From NCBI GenBank assembly GCA_002005505.1, contig KV908460.1:122501-140000 (forward strand): DNA of 17,500 nucleotides. The letters run 5' to 3'. Positions 9,975 to 17,500 of this stretch are shown piece after piece; positions within the stretch are counted from its first letter, which is position 1; each line of letters starts with the position of its first letter. A model generated the notes under the pieces. The model did not search any database and had not been told where the DNA came from. It saw only the letters and a program-made list of their open reading frames with translations. This DNA is from Botryococcus braunii. Its lineage: Eukaryota > Chlorophyta > Trebouxiophyceae. The translations under genes were made by a program, and so were the position numbers.

Positions 9975-10258
9975 GGTTTGAACCCGGAGCAACTGCAGGA
10001 GGGACAGCAGAGGACGGCGAAGATGAAGATGGCGGAACAGAGGAAGGGCCTCAGCATGGAGCCTACAATGTGGTGGGCTTTAAATACGATAACCCGCCTG
10101 AGCCCGGGGCTCGGGACAACGAGCGGCCTTCCACTGGGGCAGAGGAGCAGACAAGACCTCATCCTGCAGCTGCTGTTGCGGAGAAACCCTTCCGACCGCG
10201 ATTTGAAATCCCGCCCGACCTGCACAATCGGATACCCCTTACCGATAGACACCACAAG
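9975..10258 (+). CDS. SFSWAP: SFSWAP homologue exon: acidic region and lead-in to SURP1
   Basis: The exon encodes an acidic stretch (AEDGEDEDGGTEEG), then GAYNVVGFKYDNPPEP, and ends PPDLHNRIPLTDRHHK at CACAAG|GTTTTG, phase 0. Animal SFSWAP has the same order after its EERY motif: an acidic/polar run, 'YNAVGF.Y', another acidic run, then 'PPT...H' directly before SURP1. The 5' border is ambiguous. AGs ending at 9974, 9998, 10007 and 10010 would all give the phase required by the previous exon, so the exon may start at 9975, 9999, 10008 or 10011. The earliest is given because its sequence is open and compatible. The upstream sequence is purine-rich with no clear polypyrimidine tract. Confidence 0.8.
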
Positions 10259-10334
10259 GTTTTGTTCCAACAAACTCCCCCAATTCCCTCCCTGTATGCT
10301 CTCCCTGTACCCTCCACCCATACCCTCTCTGTGA

Positions 10335-10461
10335 CTTCTTCTGCTTCTGCTTCTTCTTCTTCTTCTTCTTCTTCTTCTTCTTCTTCTTCTTCTTCTTCTT
10401 CTTCTTCTTCTTCTTCTTCTTCTTCTTCTTCTTCTTCTTCTTCTTCTTCTTCTTCTTCTTC
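10335..10461. repeat. (TTC)n tract in intron 4
   Basis: About 37 pure TTC units (GAA on the other strand), preceded by a few TGC-interrupted units. Confidence 0.97.
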
Positions 10462-10582
10462 CTCCAACACACTGTCTGTGGTGCTTTCATCATATTTGCT
10501 CCGCGTGTGCCGGGTCATGCACACTTTACAACACACTCTACCACATTCTTTTTCCTAACACACTCTAACACACTCTCTCCTC

Positions 10583-10732
10583 CCCCCCCCCCCCCACAAA
10601 AAAAAGGAAAAAAAAAAAAAAAAAAAAAAAAACCTGCTCTCCCATTCCAGCCAGTGGCATGACAGCAGGACGGCCCGATTGCGTTGCCGTTTCTTTCTTT
10701 TTTTTTTTTTTTTCTTTTTTTTTTTTTTTTAG
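10583..10732. repeat. Homopolymer block: C run, A run, later T runs
   Basis: A C run (about 10583-10597) abuts A-rich sequence (to 10632). Sixty bases on are two long T runs (about 10688-10732). Confidence 0.93.
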
Positions 10733-11409
10733 TGCGGGGCTTGCGTTGCATGGTGACGGTGATATGAAACTGTGGTCCCGTCAGGCTACCTTCTTTTGCA
10801 TGAAGGAGAGATTTCAAGATTTGGGACGGGCATTTTGTGGGGGAGGAGATTTTTTGTCCCCCGCCCAGCGCGGTACCCGCACTCGGCAGATCAATGGTGT
10901 GTGATGAAAGAGAAGGGCATTAGCCCTCCCTCTCTCTTGTGGTCAAATTGGAGACTATGCATCTCCTCTCACTGCTCACAACATGCGGATGCAGCGGTTC
11001 TGAGGTATCACATGCTTTGTGCTCTGTGAAGCTTTGCTTGCGCTGACTCCAGCAGACATATGTTCATCTGCTAAAGAAAAAGAAGAAGTATGTGTAGTGC
11101 TGGAGAAGTGAGGTGTCTGTAGTTTTGGAGAACTGAATTGTGTGTGGTGTTGGAGAAGTGATGTACATGCTCAGTGCTCTAGATATTTCGTGTTCAAGAA
11201 CTGAGCGCATGCTCATTGCCATTGGATATGCACATTTGAAGAACGGATTGCATGGCTCATTGCCAAAGGATGTATGAGGGTTGCAGAGCGGATTGCGTGG
11301 TCATTGCTACAGGATATACAGTTTTGAAGATGTGATTTGCATGTTCATTGGTCTAGGATATACAGCGCTGAAGAACTGACAGCATGAAGCTGGGCTAGCC
11401 GTTGATAAG

Positions 11410-11410
11410 G

Positions 11411-11498
<88 letters not shown>
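11410..11498. repeat. (GT)n microsatellite
   Basis: About 86 bp of pure GT followed by GCACGCGCGCGCAC. It lies in intron 4 about 110 bp before the SURP1 exon. Confidence 0.97.
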
Positions 11499-11607
11499 AC
11501 GCGCGCGCACCCGCACACGCAGGCGTGCGAAAGAAAGGGAGGAAGGAATATTGCATATCCAGGAGCAGCCAGGAATGGCGGTGGGGGTGGGGGTGGGCTG
11601 GGGGCAG

Positions 11608-11763
11608 ATCATAGCACAGACGGCGAAGTTTGTGCGGGCGGCTGGCCACCAGAGCGAATTTGTGCTGAGAGTTAAGCACGCCCACAACCCCAACTTCGCC
11701 TTCTTGCTGCCTTCGGACCCGCTGCATGCCTATTTCCAGTGGCTGGTCAAGGACGATCCCCAG
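11608..11763 (+). CDS. SFSWAP: SFSWAP homologue exon encoding SURP domain 1
   Basis: The acceptor GGGCTGGGGGCAG| and the donor CCCCAG|GTACCG frame a 52-codon exon, phase 0 at both ends. It encodes IIAQTAKFVRAAGHQSEFVL, then NPNFAFLLPSDPLHAYFQWL. This is a SURP (SWAP) module: a first helix ending in 'FV', a glycine and a glutamate in the loop and second helix, the invariant 'NP.F.FL', then a C-terminal aromatic pair, here YF instead of the usual YY. Joined to the previous exon it reads DRHHK|IIAQTAKFV, matching the family's 'H.IIE.TA.FV'. SURP1 in this family sits between the acidic segment and the long linker, as here. Confidence 0.93.
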
Positions 11764-11835
11764 GTACCGCCGCTCCCTTCACCCACAACCCCTTCTTCTT
11801 CTTCTCCTCCTTCTTCTACTTCTTCCCTGCAACCC

Positions 11836-12130
11836 TAAGCCATTAACGCTACAACCCCAATTCTATACCCACAACCTACAGCCCTGCAACCCTAAACCGT
11901 AACCCTACATGACCCTAATTCTGGACCCACAACCCTACAGCCCTGTAACCCTAAACCGTAACCCTACGCAACCCTGATTCTAGACTCACAACCCCTTCTC
12001 CGTTATACCATCAGCCTCCAATATGCCACCAAACTTCACAACCCTAGAACCAGAACCCTACATCCCTAAAAACACAAACCCCTGCGCCCCTGAACCCTGC
12101 ACCCTAAAACCCCAAAAACCCTGTGGATGG
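11836..12130. repeat. CCCTAA-rich degenerate tandem repeat, about 60-bp unit
   Basis: Two and a half copies of a unit carrying AACCCTAAACCGTAACCCTA and CAACCCTACAGCCCTG, then looser AACCCT/CCCTAAA sequence. The C-rich strand is on the plus strand, opposite to the telomere-like array at 9497-9636. Confidence 0.85.
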
Positions 12131-12268
12131 TTCTGCAGATATGATGTTTGCTCCCTCCTTTCCATCCAACCAGTCGCCGTGCCTGCGCCTTTGCTTGTAG
12201 TTTTCGGAAAGCTGGCAGCAGACTGGTTGGCTTGGGAGGGGTTGGGGCAATTGCGTTGGGCCGTTGGG

Positions 12269-12335
12269 CCCTTTTTTTTGCCCTTTTCTCTTTTTTTCTT
12301 TTTTTTCTTTTTTCTTTGGCGGGGGGGGGGGGGGG
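12269..12335. repeat. T-rich then G-rich homopolymer block
   Basis: T runs with CCC/C interruptions (12269-12317) followed by a G run (12320-12335). Confidence 0.92.
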
Positions 12336-12459
12336 AGCTGCTGCCCAGCGGGGTTCGGGACTTTGAGAGCGGCTTCGGGGTAATACCCTGTTGGTTAAGG
12401 ATGCGGGTGTTGTGAGTTTCTGCAGTTCTTGGGCCATGGAAGGGGGTGGTGACATTTTC

Positions 12460-12620
12460 CTATTTTGTTGCTAAAAACGGTTGTACCAGTACCAATAAAG
12501 AAAATATCTAATAACATTAATAATAACGTTAATACGGTAATATGTGTTTTTTTTTTCATTATTTGTGTATTATGAAATATGGACATAACAAATGAATTAC
12601 ATGCAAGAAACGTGGTGTGT
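12460..12620. other. AT-rich patch in intron 5
   Basis: It carries ATAATAACATTAATAATAACG-like sequence with an AATAAA at about 12493, markedly lower in GC than the exons on either side. No gene or element was recognised. Confidence 0.5.
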
Positions 12621-13111
12621 AGTGTAAAAATGTGTTATGTAGAAAGAGGGGGAAATGGGAAAGTGGTATGAGAAGTTGTGGTATCTTAAGAAAGGGGAGG
12701 GGGGGGGGGAGAGGGGATTGGAAAAGGGTTTGATATGGCATGTCTGCGTTGTGTACTTCTGTCTTGAAAGTTACACCACTACTTCAGTCTGCAAAGCATT
12801 CAGCATTCAGTCTGTCAGGCATTAAAATCTTTTCCTCTCCCTCCAAAAAGTTGTTGATTTGCAAGGAGCCCTTTCAATTGTTGGAGCCATTCGTTTGCCG
12901 AAGAATGTCTTTTATGACGCAAAGAGGTTTGAGGATGCTTTGCCAGCCCGGGGTATGAAATCTTTGTACGCCTGGAGTCCCGCCCGGGGGGTTTTTTTTG
13001 GGGGGGGGGGGGGGGGGAGGGGGGCGGGGCGGCTATCGTGCGTCCGGTCTTTTGCCGGTGTCAATGGGGTTCAAAATTTTCATCGATTTTTGTTTTGGGG
13101 GCCATCTTCAG

Positions 13112-13226
13112 GAAACCCTGAGCCCGCCACCGGAAGAAGGCGAAGGAGAAGGAGAAGATGAGGGCAGGCAACAATCTAATGCTGTTGATGAGCAACGCCC
13201 GATGCCCGTGTCATCATCTGGATCAG
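13112..13226 (+). CDS. SFSWAP: SFSWAP homologue exon: acidic linker segment
   Basis: The exon lies between CATCTTCAG| and GGATCAG|GTAATG. It enters in phase 0, as the SURP1 exon leaves, and exits in phase 1, as the next exon requires. It encodes ETLSPPPEEGEGEGEDEGRQ and then a Gln/Ser-rich stretch ending VSSSGSG. A Glu/Asp-rich patch soon after SURP1 is also present in animal SFSWAP. It has no fold-specific motif, so the call rests on phase, borders, coding composition and position. An extra small exon between 11764 and 13111 cannot be ruled out. Confidence 0.7.
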
Positions 13227-14104
13227 GTAATGGTATTATTAGTAATATTACTAATGTTAGTAATGCCTCATTCCGAACCCTGGGGCTCTGGCAAAGTATG
13301 TGAAATCTCAAAAGCAGTGTGCCGCATTCCAAACGCGACTGTCTGGCAAAGGTTTTTTAAAGCTTAATGCGGGGGTTAACAAAGGGCAAAGACATCTTTC
13401 ACACCCTCTCCACCTTTTGTTCTTACACTCTTCAGTATTGTAAATGCGGGGGTACCAAAAGTTAGGAAAGACATAAAATGATGCATACTTTGGATATATG
13501 ATATGTTCCATAATAAGTGGATGCTTTTATATGAACATGATGCATTATATACATATAAGTGCTTAACAATTGCAAATAAAAAAGTGAAGTGTGTTTCTGA
13601 TAACATCTGGATTATGTTATATAAATATAACCCCCGTGAGTGTTACGATAGTACACGTGGACCAACCCTCGAATGGCAAAGATGGATTTTAAATGAGAGA
13701 GAAAATGCTAAAATCAGAGTGTGCCTCATTCCAGGCCTAAGGTCTGGCAAAGCTTGTGAAAACTTCAGAGGCAGTACGTCGCGCTCGGTCCCAGGTGTCT
13801 GGCCAAGGTCATGAAATCACAGCAAGAAGCAGTGTGCCTCTTTCGAATTCCGAACGTCTGGCAAAGCGTCTGAAATCTCAAAGGCAGTGTACTGCATTCG
13901 AAACCCTGGGGTCTGGCAATGCTTATGAAATCTTCATTAAAAGCAGTGAGCCTTATTCCGAACCCGCACGGCTGGCAAAGCTTGCAAAGTGCCAAATGCA
14001 GTGTGCCGCATTTCATACCTTGGGGTCTGGCAAAGCTTGTGAATTCATTATTGAAAGCAGTACAGGTTCATTCCAAGCTTGACGAATCACGGATGCGGTC
14101 ACAG
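13227..14104 (+). other. Intron 6 of the SFSWAP homologue
   Basis: It runs from GTAATG to GGTCACAG, joining phase-1 ends. It contains an AT-rich patch (about 13440-13640) between two blocks of a 55-59 bp tandem repeat. No exon is seen inside. Confidence 0.75.
13264..14065. repeat. 55-59 bp dispersed and tandem repeat family in intron 6
   Basis: The unit carries GCAGTGTGCCGCATTCC, then CCTGGGGTCTGGCAAAGC and TTGTGAAATC. The TCTGGC core recurs at about 13287, 13342, 13743, 13798, 13857, 13912, 13970 and 14026. Two copies are separated from the other six by about 370 bp of AT-rich sequence. Confidence 0.9.
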
Positions 14105-15285
14105 GTCTGGGGGCCCTTGGGTTGCTGTCGATGTACGACAGCTCGGATCTGTCCAGCAACAACAGCCGAGAAGACTTGGCGCTTGCAGCCACGGATGCAG
14201 ACGCACCCGTCTCAGCGGTTCCAGGGTCTCCTGTTGCGGGGACCGGAGGGGGGTACCTGGGTACCGAGCCTCCCTCGGCGGCAGAGCAAGCCCGCCGATG
14301 CTCGTCATCTCCCCCCACAGGGGCGCCGATGCTTGGTGGTACCCCTCACGACAACGGTGCGGTCGAGGGTTCAACCCCCGTGGAGTCCAACGCGGAGATT
14401 TTTCCCTCGGCGCTTTTTTACCTGCCGAGACCCGCGGAGGTCCAGCCTGGTCCGGTTTGGGATGCGGATGATGCGGAGGGGGCTGACGCGTCTTTACGGG
14501 GCGATGCACGAGGATTACATGGGGTGGTACCGATTCCCACTGCGCCCGACGATGCTGTGTTCAGCGGGGGTGATGCTCAGAGGACCTTGGAGACCCCGCT
14601 AGAGGCCCCGGCTGGAAGGGCCTCTCTGTTCCCCATCGGGGGACCCAGTCCTGCTGGAGGCGGTACGAAGGCGACTTCGCTGTTTCCTATTGCCTCTACA
14701 ACAACAGCCAATGCCGTCGCATTGTTCCCCGTGGCCTCGGCCTCCAGTGGCGCACCAGGCTCCGCGTTTCCCGCCGCACGCTCTGCGGCATCCTTGTTTC
14801 CTGTCGCGGTACAAGCCACCGGGAGCGGCGGTACAGATGCAGCGTCCGCGCCCGCTGCATCCACCGCAAGTGGAGCAGGTCCATTCTTCGGGGCTCGGAG
14901 CTTCCCTGCTTTTCCCCTGCCCAGTGAGGAGGGATTGGGGCCCCCGGCCTCCGCCCTGTCAGGCGGTACCCAGGGTGTCCCCGGCACCGCGGAGACCACC
15001 CGGGGGACCGACGCCGCGGAGGGCGCCGTCGCCACCGAGTCCGAGCCGGATGCCTTCAGTCCCGCGGGGGAACGGAACGGCATTTCCCACCCGCACCCAA
15101 GCGCCGGGGGCGACGCGGCGGGCGGGAGTGGTGCAGGAACCACTGCCGGAAGTGCCGGCGCGGGTGCAGCGCTGGTGAATGAAGCGGAGGAAGCAATGGA
15201 GCAAGGGGGAAGTGGGAGAGTGGCGGCGAGGGAGCCCCCCCGGGACACCCAGGCCATCATAGAGAAGCTCGTGGCGTTCGTGAAG
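14105..15285 (+). CDS. SFSWAP: SFSWAP homologue large exon: disordered linker and start of SURP2
   Basis: This is the largest exon: 1181 nt open and GC-rich, entering in phase 1 after GCGGTCACAG| and leaving in phase 0 at GTGAAG|GTATGC. It encodes GLGALGLLSMYDSSDLSSNN, then about 330 residues dominated by Ala, Gly, Ser, Thr and Pro, expected to be disordered. Within it a (S/A)LFP(I/V) motif recurs: SLFPIG, SLFPIA, ALFPVA, SLFPVA, with degenerate SAFPAA and PAFPLP. The last 14 residues, DTQAIIEKLVAFVK, are the first helix of SURP2, preceded by prolines as in other family members. An internal intron is not excluded, but no stop or composition break requires one. Confidence 0.85.
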
Positions 15286-16538
15286 GTATGCACGCCCACC
15301 CCAGGGATTTTCGACGTCGTCGGGCCGGCAGGCTTTGAGCCGGGGCTGACCGAGCGGGCGCAACGCTGCGGTGGAGTCCGCAGCAACAGTGGGCGGTGAG
15401 GAGTCGGGAACCTGATGGTCTGCGTGCTGGTGCGGCTGAGCAAGGGACTGGTTCACAAAATTCCAACTCCCACTGTCTTTTTGTAGAGCACCGTCCCTGC
15501 TACTGAGTTGCGCTTGCCATTTTGAGTGTGTCCTAAGAGAATGGTGCCTGTGTGTGTCTCGTTGATCGTGGCCATGCTGCGGGGTTCAATTTCCCGGCAA
15601 ACCCCTGGGCTAATTTTCTGGGGACCCCACGTTTTTTTCCTCTCTTTTGTTTTTCTATTTGTTTCGATTTCTACTTCTCCCCCCTTCCCCCCCCCCCCCC
15701 ACCCACCTCCATACCCAGCAGCCTTTTTGCATACTCCACTGCTCGTTTAGGCAGGCCTCGTGAAAGTGAGCGTTGGCAAGCTAGCGCCACCCCCCCCGGG
15801 GGGGGGGCTTTCAACTTGAAATAATCGAGGAGGAAGCGGAAACAGTTTGGGGGGGGGGGGAAAGGATGAGACGAAGTAGTTTTGGACCGTTCGTGATTAG
15901 ACACGAACTAAAACAAAAGGGGAAAGGGGTTTTTTTTTGGGGGGGGGGGGGAGGGGGAGGGGGAGACAGAAAGAAAACCGTCGAAAACAGAGATTTTCAA
16001 ATGTCCCTGGACTGAACTCCTCGAGGTTTCTGTACTACAGTCCATGCGCGTGCCTCAGATGATTTTCAACACGTGAAACAAACACGGTCGCACAGCCCAG
16101 ACCGGAAACCTCGGGGCCAGTTTTTCTGTCCTTGTTTTAAGAGACCGGGTCCGTTTCTCTGGCGTATTCTACAACGTTTTGATGAAGCGTGCGGGCGGGT
16201 GGGGATCCGGGTCCTTGCGGGGTTGGGTGTGGGGAAAGGGGGGGGGGTGTGAATGCAGAAAAGCGGGCTCCAAATCCGAGCGCCTGCCGTGATTTTGTGA
16301 TTCTGATTCTCGTTTGGATTCTGACTGCGGTCTTGCTCCCCCCCAAGGGGGGGGGGGTGCAGAAATGCAGGTCACAAGTTCGAGCTTGCTGTGATCTGAT
16401 ATCTGGTTCTGATTCTGATCGATTCTGATTCGGAAGTTCTGTGATATTTGGTTGTGATCATGTTTTTGGTTCCGATTATGTTTTGGGTGTTCGGATTCTG
16501 ACATTGGGCATGGCGGGTGGGCGGGGGGTGCGGTGCAG
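15286..16538 (+). other. Intron 7, splitting SURP2
   Basis: It runs from GTATGC to GCGGTGCAG. It contains C and G homopolymer runs, a C8G10 palindrome near 15790-15807 and two degenerate copies of the following exon's 5' border. No exon is seen inside. Confidence 0.8.
15789..15960. repeat. C8G10 palindrome and G runs in intron 7
   Basis: Eight C followed directly by ten G (about 15790-15807), then further G runs at about 15849-15860 and 15930-15962. Confidence 0.93.
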
Positions 16539-16560
16539 AAAGCAGGTCCCAAGTTCGAGC
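16240..16560. repeat. Three tandem degenerate copies of the SURP2 exon acceptor junction
   Basis: The G-rich/TGCAG border plus the first 30-35 bases of the SURP2 exon appear at about 16254, 16358 and 16534. The third is the functional one. The copies share GCAGAAA.GCAGGTC and CAAGTTCGAGCT. The first two run into stops or frameshifts within a few codons. Confidence 0.85.
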
Positions 16561-16670
16561 TCGCCGTCATGCAAAAGGAATCCAAAAACAAGAGATTCGC
16601 TTTCCTTCATCCCAACCACAAGTTCCATCCCTTCTATAGGTTTGCGCCCTCCTTCTTCAAAGCCTTGCGG
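16539..16670 (+). CDS. SFSWAP: SFSWAP homologue exon completing SURP domain 2
   Basis: After GTGCGGTGCAG| the exon encodes KAGPKFELAVMQKESKNKRF then AFLHPNHKFHPFYRF. Joined to the previous exon it gives AFVK|KAGPKFE, the expected SURP helix-loop-helix: 'FV', a Gly, 'KFE', then 'RF.FL.P.H...P.Y'. The 3' end is uncertain. A donor at CGG|GTGCAC after 16670 keeps phase 0 and the helix SFFKALR; TATAG|GTTTGC after 16639 would end in phase 2 right after the aromatic pair. Degenerate copies of this exon's 5' border lie upstream at about 16254 and 16358. Confidence 0.85.
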
Positions 16671-16851
16671 GTGCACCCGGCTCTTATGGATGTCTCTTTG
16701 CCTTGGGCTTGCTTAATTGTTGTAATCCCCCCCCCCCCCTTTGTTTGGCAGGTCAGGGGTTACTATTGCCGTTTGGCTTCTGGCGTTTGGCTTTTGCCCC
16801 ACCTGCGCTCGAGAGAGGTCGGGGGAGGGGAGGGAGGGGGGGGGGGTGGAT

Positions 16852-16856
<5 letters not shown>

Positions 16857-16896
<40 letters not shown>

Positions 16897-16957
16897 CACA
16901 CACGCACGCACGCACGCACGCACGCACACACAGTCACATACACACACACTTTCACAG

Positions 16958-17009
<52 letters not shown>

Positions 17010-17014
17010 TCACA

Positions 17015-17051
<37 letters not shown>

Positions 17052-17082
17052 GCACACTCACTCTCTCACTCGCTCACTCTGG
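16857..17082. repeat. (CA)n tract with ACTC and GCAC variants
   Basis: About 190 bp of CA dinucleotides interrupted by CGCA tetramers (about 16903-16925), TCACAGTCAC patches and CACTCACT units, ending in CTCACT repeats. It lies downstream of the last recognised exon, presumably intronic. Confidence 0.96.
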
Positions 17083-17255
17083 TATCTGAAGGAACATCCA
17101 GGACCAGCCATTATAGCAGAAGGGATGACGACATAACTGTCTAAAATCTAGATCCACCACTGAGAGTTGGATGTCCCTGAAGCATTCATGTAGGCCTTTT
17201 AAAGCGTTAACCGCAAACTTTGCAACCCCTTCACCATCCTTCCCATGTGCTTCTC
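17083..17255. other. No further exon recognised
   Basis: Unique sequence. The short open stretch YLKEHPGPAIIAEG (about 17080-17125) was noted but has no supported borders or family match. Confidence 0.4.
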
Positions 17256-17444
17256 ATGATCTTAGTGCCCTTCTGTATGATCTTAGTGCCCTTCTGTATG
17301 ATCTTTGTGCCCTTCTTTATGATCTTTGTGCCCTTCTTTATGATCTTTGTGCCCTTCTGTATGATCTTAGTGCCCTTCTTTATGATCTTTGTGCCCTTCT
17401 GTATGATCTTAGTGCCCTTCTGTATGATCTTTGTGCCCTTCCTT
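17256..17444. repeat. 21-bp minisatellite, nine copies
   Basis: The unit is ATGATCTTAGTGCCCTTCTG plus T, with A/T and G/T variants at two positions. Being a multiple of three it is open in several frames (MILVPFC, or KGTKIIQ on the minus strand), but no flanking coding evidence supports translation. Confidence 0.95.
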
Positions 17445-17500
17445 TGGGGATGTCGACTGTCAGTCATGGGCGTGCTGACGTGGAACGCCCTGTGAGCGGG

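Larger units (their letters stand above)
10259..11607 (+). other. Intron 4, splitting SURP1 from its lead-in
   Basis: It runs from GTTTTG to GGGGGCAG. It contains a (TTC)n tract of about 37 units, homopolymer C, A and T runs (10583-10732), a diffuse repeat of 'GAAGAACTGA...ATTG' type units (about 11095-11390) and a (GT)n tract. No exon is seen inside. Confidence 0.8.
11764..13111 (+). other. Intron 5 of the SFSWAP homologue
   Basis: It runs from GTACCG to CATCTTCAG. It holds CCCTAA-rich repeats (11836-12130), a T-rich then G-rich block (12269-12335), an AT-rich patch (about 12460-12620) and a G run (12998-13017). An open stretch at 12859-12958 was considered as an exon, but it lacks convincing borders or domain similarity. 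Confidence 0.65.

Noticed and set aside
9971..9990. GGTTTGAACCCGG, tRNA T-loop-like
   Set aside because: It lies at the start of a protein-coding exon, with no cloverleaf around it.
12859..12958. Possible extra exon reading GALSIVGAIRLPKNVFYDAKRF
   Set aside because: No supported donor or acceptor in a matching phase. The SURP1 and acidic-linker exons already join in phase 0 without it.
14577..15443. 288-codon minus-strand open frame
   Set aside because: It is antisense to the GC-rich SFSWAP linker exon; the plus strand has matching splice phases and SURP2 continuity.

Overview
This is eukaryotic nuclear DNA. Microsatellites and minisatellites fill the non-coding sequence. The coding pieces are short, GC-rich at third codon positions, and separated by GT-AG introns, mostly 0.9-1.7 kb. 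The species cannot be fixed from sequence alone. Canonical GT-AG introns, GC-rich coding third positions and repeat-bloated introns would suit an alga or other protist, but that is an inference.

The right two thirds (about 6577 to the window end) hold one plus-strand gene, read here as a homologue of the splicing regulator SFSWAP (suppressor of white-apricot). None of its longest open frames stands out, because the gene is cut into at least eight exons and the longest raw frames are repeat artefacts. Joined at GT-AG borders, the eight proposed exons keep one reading frame (2262 nt, about 754 codons so far). They give the family's domain order: the N-terminal SWAP (DRY_EERY) domain, an acidic 'GAYNVVGFKY' segment, SURP domain 1, a long Ala/Gly/Ser/Pro-rich linker, and SURP domain 2. 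The C-terminal part, which is Arg/Ser-rich in animal members, would lie beyond the window.

The left third (1-6576) is mostly intergenic: a (GA)n tract, compound trinucleotide and dinucleotide tracts, A-rich runs, a 19-bp and an 11-17-bp tandem repeat, and a hexamer array. Two minus-strand stretches (4601-4894 and 5347-5423) have coding character and plausible splice borders. They may belong to a second gene, divergent from the SFSWAP homologue, that I cannot name.

The most interesting part is in the introns. Several splice acceptors lack a polypyrimidine tract and sit in G-rich sequence. The acceptor junction of the SURP2 exon is present as three tandem degenerate copies. One intron carries an array built on GTATGTA (donor-like), and the left side carries a minus-strand array of GTGAGC. 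Intronic minisatellites run directly up to exon borders. SFSWAP-family proteins regulate splicing, and the Drosophila member represses splicing of its own transcript. The pile-up of splice-site-like repeats in this gene is therefore worth testing, though neutral repeat growth could also explain it.
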